From positions 2,046,001 to 2,110,000 of the forward strand of contig NW_026570225.1 of assembly GCF_019649055.1 (NCBI RefSeq): 64,000 nucleotides of DNA, read 5' to 3'. Within the stretch, counting starts at the first letter, position 1. Every line of letters begins with the position of its first letter. This DNA is from Paramacrobiotus metropolitanus (lineage: Eukaryota > Tardigrada > Eutardigrada > Parachela > Macrobiotidae). A program made the translations under genes and the position numbers. Below the pieces are notes generated by a model that was given only the letters and a program-made list of their open reading frames with translations, had not been told where the DNA came from and did not search any database. Shown one piece after another: positions 54,166 to 64,000 of the stretch.

Positions 54166-57100
54166 TTCATAATGGAAGGGTGATTTTTTGTGCTTCTTTT
54201 GCTTGGTTTGTGGTCCAGTGTTCCGTGAGTCTTTGAATTTCAGTTGAAAATGTCGATAAAAGTATGAATCGTCGGATAAGCAGCATTTTATGAAACATAA
54301 ATACTTAAATAAAACTGAAGAAAATCGGCGAAATTACAGCACCGGGTGCTCTTATTAAATGTCAAGCCCAATAAGCCGGTAATAAAAGTCGATAAACGGT
54401 CAGAAAAACGAGGCGGTGAAAGTTGGCAAGCAGTTGCATTCAGTCTTTACAGATACAGTACCGGGATGCAGCGCGAAGCTTATAGCTAGCATCGCCGTAT
54501 ACCCGGTAACCAGTGGCAACCACTGCGTTCAGTTTTAGAGCAGGATGTGCTGCTGTTTAAAAAAATTAATAGTAAAAATAATGGTCCCTCTGAAATTTAT
54601 TGTTTAAAAAATAGTAGCACCCCCCGGAATAATCGCACCTCCGCGCAATAAGCGCATAAGTTATAGTACTGCAAAAGCCGAGCCGCAAGGTTGGCCCGCC
54701 ATCGTCGACTCTCACTTCGTCGAACAGACACGACGTCGACTCGTCACGGCGTCGAACTCACGTTTTGTTAAATCACCTCAGTTTTCTTAGGTTTCTTAGG
54801 GGTCTTAGGTTTTTCAGATTCTTAGGGTTCTCAGTTTTCTAAGGTGAAATGTTTCTGTGAAATGAAATGCAGAGCATGAGTGAGTGTTGACTGTTGAACG
54901 TACCTTGCGAGCTCTGTTTGGTACATCGTAATAAAATCCGTCCATTCGATCGGTTGGACGGACTATTTGGAAACCGGTCGTCCTACAATTTCCATTTACT
55001 CTATAAATGACCAGAAATAAATCACCAATGTTTTTTTCTACATTAAATGTTTCTAAAGTTGATGTCGTCGCAGATACAAGCGCATAGCGAAGGCGTCCAT
55101 TTCCAGCTTCTCTGTGTGCTTTGGACAGCGGGCGCTACAGTACTCTTACCTTATAAAGCGCGATTCCCGAGAAAATCCAGTTGCGTCAAACGTTATGCAC
55201 TGCGAAACTTTCCATGGTCAATAAAATCATTTTGCGCTGTTTTCGCCTTGTACCGTTTTTAACCGTCGTTCTTTTATAACTTGTAGTAATCTGTACTAGA
55301 GCAATAAGAATGTTAGGCACCACAAATAACCAATTACAATGTAGGACACCTAAGCTACTATTATAAGTTATTGGCTGGTTGTTAAGATATACTGTCAAAC
55401 TATTCTTAATCGACACCTGGACATTTTATTTTATTGGTTATCATGATAATTGCCCGACAAGACCGTGCTTCATAATTCCGAACACATTCAGATTCCAAAT
55501 TCAGCGACCCATTTCTGAACAGAAAGAAGTTCATCATGGCACGTTAGTCAAAATCAATGTGTCCGTGGCGCTTTTTGTGACGACAAGCGATCTTATGGTT
55601 GGGTTTTATTAGTTGTATTACATGTATGCCATGCATAACCTCATAATTAAATGTAAATTGAATTACCGTTTGCATTCCTTCCTGCGTTCTCCATGTAGTG
55701 CGTAGGCGCATATATAATATCACCCCGACTCGAGTGCTAATCATGGAAGCGATAATCACTTTGGCATAATTCTGGCAGCAGCATTTGTGGAGCCGCGTAT
55801 AAACTCCGAGTACATATCATCACCCGGCCCACACACAAATGCTGCCACCAGAACCCCGTGGGTCCGAGCGATGGGGTGTTACGCAACGGCCTGAACAACT
55901 GCGCCCGATCTCGGCCAATTATATGGCAAAAAACGCTCTCAACCCGGGAGAGGTAGGCGCGCGCCCAGTGCACCTATACTCGTACCCTCACTACGGGGTA
56001 CAGTTCTCGTATGAGCAGTAACCTCGTTCAAAACTGCGAACCCTCTCCGTAAAATACCGTGCAACGATCCGGTATCTTGTACGTAATTGTGTTCTTTTAG
56101 GTTAGCGTTTGGTAGTCGGTGCAGTGCCATTAGCTAACGCCATAAACCTATCCTCAAAACGAAGAAAATGGCTACTCGTACTTGTCACGTAACCGCCAGC
56201 TGGTGGCGGATTCTGCCGACCGAGTCGACTTCCGTTTCCGTCAAAATATCAGTTTTATTATTATGCGTACAACAAATATTCACTGGGGCATTCTTCTACA
56301 GCAAAGAAAAGGCACGTGCTTCAAAATGGAAGCAGAAGAATTCCAATGCATTCAATACTGAGGAAAATAAAAAGGTCAGTTTCAACCGAAAAGAAGATAA
56401 CTGACATTACGCACCCATTTGTCGCCGGACTGATCGCCTTGTTGTTGGATCTCGTTTTGAGGTGCACGGGCCGTGACGTAGAGTGCCGAGTATCTGACTC
56501 GGCATAGCCTGGGAGGGGCTATCGGATCGGGCCAGGTTGGGCCAAGAGTTGCAACCATCCTCGCACTTCCACGGTTGACGCGACACTTAGGCTTGGCCAC
56601 GTAGACCGTTGTGCTAGAGATGATAAAAACCAGTGCGCGTTCATTAACGGTTGGATTTTTTTCCCTTACGATTTTCTTTTTCGTAAAATGGAAATAGCTT
56701 CCCTAGCCCATTTTATCCTAGGGGCTGTCGTCATGGATGGGTACCACCGGGCCACCCGACTGTGGCAAAATCTGCGCAACATGGGAAGAAGGGTTCGAGA
56801 TTGGATAACAACAAAATATAGAAGAACAGTATGTTTTTCTATATTATGTCATCATCCTTTAACGAAAACGTTCGTAGGTGCGAGGTCCCGCGCTGCCATT
56901 CCCGAGAGAAACTGTGTGATACATGAATTTGCCTCCCACCATCCAGATTCTGACGGAATTAGGAGGGGTTTCCTTTTGGGATATCTTCACCTGCTAATTC
57001 GTTTTTTTTTATTTATAACGCAATCTCCATCTTACATACTGTGCTTAAGTTTCTTATAGAAGCCCACCTTAAACAAACTCGCAATTATATGTGGGGAAAA

Positions 57101-57423
57101 TAACAACTGAAAACAAGGCACATATTCGCCTGAGCCATATGTATCAGCTAAGCCATATCACTGAGTACACTGAATTCTTATGTTCTTCGATTTCTTATGT
57201 AACTGTGTGTTCTGAGCCGTGACTGTGTTTTGAGATGGTTTCTTTTAGAGGTTTCTGTTCGGATACCAAAAACCAAAATTTCATGGTACGTGTAACGGTA
57301 AATAAATTGCTCCGTTTTCCTTAAAAAATGCCCGCCACAGCTTATATTGGTAGTAACACCGTGCTCTAGCCGTACAGGGACGGCATATTTACTGGAACTA
57401 AAACAGGCTTACGTAACTACCTA
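54166..57423. other. intergenic DNA, no gene seen
   Basis: There are short frames only. TTCTTAGG-type degenerate repeats lie at 54779-54845; inverted versions of the same motif (AAACCTAAGAA) lie at 53500-53530, bracketing the GC-rich fragment. Confidence 0.5.
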
Positions 57424-57590
57424 ATGTACAGCTTAGGACAAAATGGTCGCATACCCAACATCTCCCGAATGCAGCGCAGTGCACTGTACGACTGAGTTCA
57501 AAATATCCGTTTCGTACAAGTGCACTGCACCGCTTGCGTACAGAATGCTGGGTATGGGGCTATGCGACCATTTAGTCCTACATTGTACAT
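57424..57590. mobile_element. 167-bp fold-back MITE
   Basis: The ends ATGTACAGCTTAGGAC and GTCCTACATTGTACAT are inverted, as are AATGGTCGCATA and TATGCGACCATT. An inner pair (CAGTGCACT and AGTGCACTG) nearly completes a hairpin. No coding capacity. Confidence 0.75.
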
Positions 57591-57836
57591 AAGTACAACG
57601 ATAATTATGGTCCATGGGATACGTTAAACACCAACTTGCCTGGCCCGGAAGTAGCGCACTGTTGCCAAGGACGGTCTTGATTTCTGCGGTAAATCCTTCA
57701 GGTCGTCCTGCCAGCATGCCAGTCATCCAGGGCGCTCTGTTCTAAGACTTTATCGTGGACTTAAGAGTTCTTGTTTTTTTTTCCCCACTGATTTCCAATT
57801 AAACTTGAGCGAAATTCACACGAATCCTTCCTTGAT

Positions 57837-58290
57837 TTATTCGCCAATATCAGAACTCTTCCTACTCGTAGCCAGATCTTTGACAGCCGTATATGTCTCG
57901 TTAATGATAGCCAGAAACATGGCCATCTCCTGCACGAAAAAAACGAAGACGTTTTAGGAAAAGAAGAAAATCGGCCGTAAAACGCGGTTAACGGTCTGCA
58001 GCTGGTCGAAATCCAAGTCATCCAGAAAGACCAGAAGTAAGGTCATGGCTGCACTCCCAGTATCGCTGTATCCTTCCAGCTAGACGTAAAACAGAGACAA
58101 TCAAATGAGTACCCGTAGAGACCTTCAAGTGGCCACTTATGTTAAGTCAATGGGCGACATACCTTCAAGTGGCCAGGCATCAGTTACTTTGTCCCAGAAC
58201 CGATTTTCTTCCAGTTTTTTGGTACAGCATGTTCAGCACAACTTGCTCTTTACGGAGTACTTGAAAATTTTCAAATCGATTAAGCCGTGT
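57837..58290 (-). pseudogene. possible minus-strand gene, 3' exons
   Basis: On the minus strand, coding-looking exons are about 58290-58163, 58079-57984 and 57929-57837 (TAA). Acceptors are TCTAG and GTGCAG. Residues include QVVLNMLYQK, WDKVTDAWPLE, AMTLLLVFLDDLDFDQL and MAMFLAIINETYTAV. The first exon needs one base removed from an A6 run to stay open, and its phase does not match the next exon. The last donor (gtttta) is weak. So this is either a decayed gene or one I modelled imperfectly. A 14-bp sequence (CCTTCAAGTGGCCA) is duplicated at 58118 and 58162. Confidence 0.4.
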
Positions 58291-58379
58291 TTTAGTTATT
58301 TAAGTTGTAAAAAACCTTTGACGAAACGCTGGAGCCACGCCACGAGAGCCACTACACTACGCTGACTTATTTCACTCAT

Positions 58380-61300
58380 CAACCACACATGTTGCTGCTG
58401 CAGCGAGTACTCGATTTACGTGTGCGGATATGAGCACACAAGCAACCGGGATCAAACTACGTTCCTAAAAGACAATTACAAATAACAGAAAATCACAAAT
58501 CAAAATTTAAACATCACAGGTTAGTGAGCATGCAAAAATCACAGGTTAGTAAACACTGCTTAGCAATACGACAAGAATGATTAAAAACCCTTTCCATACT
58601 TGTTCCGAGTCTGGCGTAAGGTTTTTTAGGCGTGTGCATAAAGTTATTCGCGAGATCGCGCAGATTTTTCAAGCTTCGCTTACAGAAACACCGTTTTCTT
58701 TTACGTCAGCGCAGGTTCGTAGAATACGTTTTTCATTGTACTGCTTCACTTTCGCTTCTTACTCTCACAATTCTCAACACAAGTCACTGTAATAGGTGAA
58801 TTTAACTCTTCTGGGCTGGACTGAGACGGACACTGAGAACCCGGAAACCCAAAAGAAAGTATTATGCTGCAGGATCTGCATGAAATTTTTTAAAAGTACT
58901 TACTCGTAATTATACAGTACTTGTTAAACTGCGTGTCACGCAAGTCGCCGGTTCAAAAAGCGGGTAGTTTGTTAATTTTCGCGCAAATCGGGAAGCTAAC
59001 GATCGATTACGCAGCAAAAACTGCTAGAAACTACTAAAAAAGTAGAAATAGTTCTAGCTTTTTGGCAGCGAAATCTAAAGGGCGTGTATTAAGGCTGTAT
59101 CATGTATAGAGTCTACGCTCTACAGAAAGCGTAAACTTTAGCACGAAGCTGATGCAGTTTTGTAACTGCGGAATTACTAGTAATTCTATAAAAAAAAACA
59201 GTAAAATATTGCTAATTGTAGAAAAGAAAGCATTGTAGAAAATGATGAACTTTATGCCTATTTCGTGCGGGAATCCAAAATCCATGCATGAAAGTACAAT
59301 AAAGAGCTACTTTCGCGCGGAGCTAAAAGTCGGTTTTACTGAAAAATCGCTACAGATTCAACGAAAAATAGTAAATTATGCGGTTTTATGCCAAATCTGT
59401 TATAATTCTTAAGCAATACCCCCACCTTACTTTTCGATAGTTCCCACTTTTAAAAAATTCCGAGGGGCACGTGCTCCCGTGCGCCTCCTTAAACTCGCCA
59501 ATGGGACTCACAGCTGTTGTCTACGTAATAGGAATGATCTGTTTTTCTATGTATCAAAAGTTGAGGCCTTTATCATTACCAATGAAACATTATGTGACGT
59601 ACACGGAATCGGGGCATTTCATAATGACTATCGCTTCAACGCTCGGGAAAAGGCGCACAATAGGTCGTACTGTGCATTTCACCAAACCAGAGACTGGCGC
59701 ATGACCTTGACATGACAATAAAAATAATTGCGCGCAAAAGTCAAAGGGAGGTAAGCCAAAATGCGGCAAAAAAACGTTTTAACAAAAGCTCTTCCCGACA
59801 CAACCAGACACTGGTGCTGGGTGTCCGATTCCTTTAACGCTCTTCTAAACAACCAAGCAGTTTCAAGAACAGACCGATGCAGCTGACGGATGTACCCCGC
59901 TGTAGTCTAGCCGGTATACGAGTGAAACGGCGACGCATATGGGTGCATTCCACGCACCGCGTCATTCCATAATCCTTACGAAGCGTTTGGCTTCGTACAG
60001 GTACTCTGTAGTAGTTTAACTTTCATACGTACAAGGCACTTAATATCAAAAAGCATTTGTTGTATTATCTGAATTTCGTGTTTTCCCATGGATTTTTCTT
60101 TTGGAATTCTAGACCTTTTTGTGGGAAGCGGTTACACATTTTTCGAAGCGCTACCGGGAGTTAGTAAGTAAAAGATTCTAAAAAATGTATGATGTAGCAA
60201 TTGCCAGGCAAGATGGGACCACCGAAAGCGTTTTTGGAGTTATGTCGGTCCTTGATGACATTTGGAAGGGTCCGCGGATGGTCCAGTGGAGGCAAAAGTA
60301 ATATACTAATACATATTATGGTAAATGCCAGTACTGCATAATAATAGTATGCAATACTATGTACTCATTTAATTGATGTTAGACCACGCCCAACTGACCT
60401 TTGCCGGTAGTCTACTACCTTTTTACCAATATGGAAATTTTTTTAAATTTGGAGGCGGAAATAATGCCCTGGTGAATATCTTGTAACTTGGTCGGAAACC
60501 TCAAGTACTAGTACTACAAATTAGCATTCCCTACCAAATGATGGCGAATAAACTGAGATTTGCGTTGTATTTTGGAAGGTCAAGGAACACTGTCCCGATG
60601 CCTTTGCTGAGCCATCGGTGTTGCCGCATTTGTTTTGCGATATCTACGGTGCCGTTTTTCATAAATTGAGGATTTTTACAAATCTACCGTCATGGTAAAT
60701 GGCAGTGCGCAGCGAGTGAAGAGTTTAACACTGGGGTCTTGGTCCATCTAAAATCTGTCTAAAGTCACACTCATCCTTTTTGTCCATAATGTGTTGTACA
60801 AAATAAGAGTACGTATTAAGAGTACACAAGAGTACATAATAAGAGTACATAGAGAGGATAAAATATAAAATTGCGTACGTGGTCAGTAATTCTATGTGTA
60901 CACACGTTACGTTCGTTCCTCCGAATGGAAGTTGGTCCTCAGCCGACTTGAAGAAGTGATTAAAACAAAAACAAATTTTGAAATTGTTCCGGAATCCCAA
61001 AGCTTCCATTGCGAACTCGCTGCTGCTGCATCCTTGGCACGCCCAACAATTTATTGTGATAAAAGACGTAATTCGCGCGGGGATTAAATCGATCATATTA
61101 TGGGCCTCTGGCGAACATCTGCAAACAAAACAGATTTTTGTACTTATATGAAGTGTGTAATATTGATTATTGGGAAACTCACAAAGTGTCCGGTATGTCT
61201 GGGCGATTCGGTTCAGGAAGTTCCATCAAATCTTCCAAAAACAATACTTTAGAAAACTTCGTAATAATAAAATTTTAAAAACGAGTGTAGTTTTGACATT

Positions 61301-62290
61301 CTTGGGAACAGGAAAAATATCACCCATGCAATATCCCTAAGGAAAAATATCGTATCGTATGGGCCATGCTTAATGCTAGATAAACAAATGCGTGTATACG
61401 TAGCGAAGTATACATAATATTATGTTGTAGGTACTATGTTATTGCAAAACCGTACCTCGTCGACTGAAGCGAAGCGAAGGTCTTCTGTTTGGGTCACTTC
61501 AGGGATTATGGATAATGTGGTGCCCGTACGTCGGCCACCGCCACCAAATGCACATAGGCGCACTAACGATACACATATACGCCACGGCCGTATATACTCA
61601 CACCAGATGTAACTATATATGTTTTGCCGTGGTAACCGTGGTATCTTTTGCTGCATTTTATTAAGAACTTTCGCCAAGTCAAAATTTTATTTACAGTACT
61701 TACTTTGGAATACTGTAGCCGCTCCATGAGAATGCTCTACAGAGTGTGGAAGGAAAGACGTCACGCTGCTTGGTATTTTGTGTAACGTGTGCGATGTCGG
61801 CATGGCCTAACAGCGGTGTAATCTCACTGAATGGCTACGCACAGCATTCTAATGTGTAAGTTTTCGGAAGTCCCAGTTAACTGTCACCTCACGTTTTAAA
61901 ATTTTGGGTCTTACCAGCAAAGTACAGTAACCGCTATCACGTCAGGTGATGAGAAAATAATAAGCCAAAATGCGTACCCGTAACGGTGTAACCTAAGATA
62001 CGATTTTGAAATCATTGTCGAACAATGCGTTGAAAATCGGCGAACCCATTCGCCAGCTTAGAATAGTTTCCGTCCTTAAGTTTGGCCCTTAACGGTTTCA
62101 CTTTAGGTTGTTCAGAATAATTATGTGGGTGCGACAGGCATAAATGTAAACCCAAAAATTTCTGCGTGCTATACTACCCCTGTGCTCTCATGGTCAGGAA
62201 GGTAACGCTGCTGTAGAAATGGTAGCTCTTTTACAGGAATGATAAGATAAGAATTATGACCGATCTTCATGGAAGTGCTGATTCTCAGAA
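58380..62290. other. intergenic DNA, no gene supported
   Basis: Low-complexity AT-rich sequence. A 63-codon frame at 60896-61087 (EWKLVLSRLEEVIKTK region) looks coding-like but has no splice or family support. Confidence 0.45.
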
Positions 62291-62495
62291 TACGAAGAAA
62301 TTTTGGTACTGTGAACATAACTTGCACGATCGGACTGCGGCGAGCACCCGACCGCATTTTACTCACCTGCATTTTAAACCGTAACGCCAGAAGCGTTTTG
62401 CGCTACGGCTGATCGGATGCTCATTGCAGTCCAATCATGCAGGCTTGTGTTACGAGCGAAACGAAACTGCGAGCATCCAACGAAACTGGCTACTC
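62291..62495. mobile_element. diverged relative of the TA fold-back MITE
   Basis: It starts TACGAAGAAATTTTGGTACT, close to the start of the element at 40603, and shares GTGAACATA..TGCACGAT..G.CTGCG with it. The right side carries the inverted counterpart (GCAGTCCAATCATGCAGG). The arms have diverged, so this is an older copy. Confidence 0.65.
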
Positions 62496-63129
62496 ATAAC
62501 ATTTTCCCCCTTATACCGAAACTGCCACCAGAATTCCTAATGCGTTACCATGGCGGATAAATAATAATAATAATCGTACTCGTACAACGGACTTCAAAAT
62601 TGTGTTACATTTGGTCCGCGACCGGCAATATATTAGCCAGAACCAAATGACCAATAAAATGACCAGTAAACAGGAAACACGCAATTCATGCTGAATTCAA
62701 ACACTTACACCTTGCACATTCCCCAGCGAAACCATCCACCGATATCTCAAAAATGAGAACGAATCGACAAGATTTTTGGTACCAAACAGATTTTCCTTTA
62801 TCAGATCCAAGAGAAAATCGAGCCATTTTAGTTTGTCGGAGACAAAGCATAGATTTCTGCTGCGTAGAAACTGGAACCAAAACATGAATGCAAATCCTGT
62901 GCAATCCTTGAAAACGCCTCGATTTTCTCTTAGATCTCATGAAGAATAATCTGTTTGGTTTGGTATCAAAATTCTTGTCATTTTTTTCTCATTTGTTTGA
63001 GACATCGGTTGTGGGTTTCCGTTGGGCAATGTTCAAGTTGCAAGGGTTCACAACAGACAAACACAGATAAGTAACTGGTTGCCCGCGTTTTGGGGTCACA
63101 TAAGTGTAACACAATTTTGAACACAATGT

Positions 63130-63870
63130 AACACAACGACCGAGCTGACATTAGTTCGATGCACGAAGCCCGGTAGGTGAGCGGGTGACCGAACTGTCAC
63201 TACTGTCCAGTGCACAAAGCCCGTTAGGGAACGATTGACTGAGCTACCACTACTGTCCGTGCCCAGAACCCGGGAGGTGAGAGGGTGACCGAGCTGTCAC
63301 TACTGTCCAGTGTACAAAGCCCGTTAGGGAGCGATTGACTGAGCTACCATTCCCGTCCGTGCCCAGAGCCCGGGAGGTGAGAGGGTGACCGAGCTGTCAC
63401 TGCTGTCCAGTGTATAAAGCCCGTTAGGGAGCGATTGACTGAGCTACCACTACTGTCCGTGCCCAGAGCCCGGTAGCTGAGCGAGTAACCAAGCTGTCAT
63501 TATTGTACACCGTATATGAGTGACCGAACTACCACTGCTATCGGGCGCAGAAAGCCCGTTAGATAAACGAGTGACCGATCTACCACTACTGTTCAGTGTA
63601 CAGAGCCCGTTAGGGAACGAGTGACTCACTACTGTCCAGTGTACAAAGCCCGCCCCGTGCACAGAGCCCGGGAGGTGAGCGGGTGACTGAGCTACCACTA
63701 CTGTCGAGTGCACAGAGTCCGTTAGGTTTGCAGGCAACCAAGCAACCACTACTGTCCGGCGAACAGAACCGGTTAGGTAAGCAGGTAATCGAGGCACCAC
63801 TATTGACCGGACGTACACTACCGGGCATACACCACTTTCCAGTGAAAAGAGACAGTGAAGTGACGAGTCA
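63130..63870. repeat. minisatellite of about 50/100-bp units
   Basis: Units alternate between GAGCTACCACTACTGTCC and AGCCCGTTAGGGAGCGATTG types, giving a dimeric period near 100 bp. Open frames on the minus strand are produced by the repeat. Confidence 0.9.
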
Positions 63871-64000
63871 CCGAACTAGTGATCCGGCGCACTATCACAC
63901 TGTTTCGAATTGCATACCTTATAGACTGATTTTTCGGCTTTCTGTTCGAGTAGGGGATATCGTAAAAATTATCTGTATGTACAGCCAAAGGGAGTGCTTT

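Noticed and set aside
56168-57059. Two plus-strand frames of 78 and 123 codons
   Set aside because: No coding-like composition, splice support or family pattern; expected by chance at this length.
58920-58960. tRNA-like GCCGGTTCAAA stretch
   Set aside because: The acceptor stem and other arms cannot be drawn; no tRNA fold is supported.
63450-63828. 122- and 72-codon minus-strand frames
   Set aside because: They are translations of the terminal minisatellite.

Overview
The window is animal nuclear DNA, AT-rich, with short GT-AG introns. It holds recognisable parts of a Hey-type bHLH-Orange gene and a secreted five-Kazal inhibitor, so it is metazoan and most likely an invertebrate; I cannot name the phylum. 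Most of the 64 kb is intergenic DNA full of fold-back elements, minisatellites and dead transposons.

The centre (about 7.7-32.9 kb) is a nest of insertions. A host-type open frame (7756-9216, possibly resuming at 32538-32913) is split by a 968-bp TTAA-flanked inverted-repeat element (8037-9004) whose removal keeps the frame. Its 3' side abuts a DIRS-order tyrosine-recombinase retrotransposon of the PAT/Ngaro layout (9217-32537): A1 repeat, SAP-domain gag, gag zinc region, RT, RNase H, tyrosine recombinase, then B1-A2-B2. Into that element's gag-pol frame a 19,580-bp Polinton/Maverick (10614-30193) inserted, with about 128-bp terminal inverted repeats and a 6-bp target duplication CATAAT (10608-10613 and 30194-30199).

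The Polinton carries the expected virus-like set: packaging ATPase (13929-14618), small basic KGGFLG protein (14615-14941), rve integrase (15811-16630), penton-like capsid remnant (16693-17593), pVI-like remnant (17595-17960), possible major-capsid tail (18030-18313), adenovirus-type cysteine protease (18315-18806) and protein-primed family B DNA polymerase with introns (23749-27850). It also has cargo I do not expect: a TATA-binding-protein homologue (13415-13930, minus) whose start codon overlaps that of the divergent ATPase gene, an inhibitor-of-apoptosis gene with two BIR domains and a decayed RING (19933-21341), and several spliced genes of unknown function. The polymerase, integrase, protease and capsid genes carry frameshifts, nonsense codons or deletions, so this copy looks non-autonomous. 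ATPase, TBP and the KGGFLG protein remain open.

The right part holds the Hey gene (34801-35919), an interrupted minisatellite (40.4-41.7 kb), an unidentified Ser-rich single-exon ORF (42976-43566), the Kazal gene (44112-45938) with a convergent small gene (45970-46209, minus) that has a decayed duplicate at 52.4-53.0 kb next to a MULE-like transposase remnant, a GC-rich broken coding fragment (53.7-54.2 kb), a possible minus-strand gene (57.8-58.3 kb) and a terminal minisatellite (63.1-63.9 kb). All exon calls were made by eye from splice motifs and reading frame; none has been tested by homology search or transcripts.
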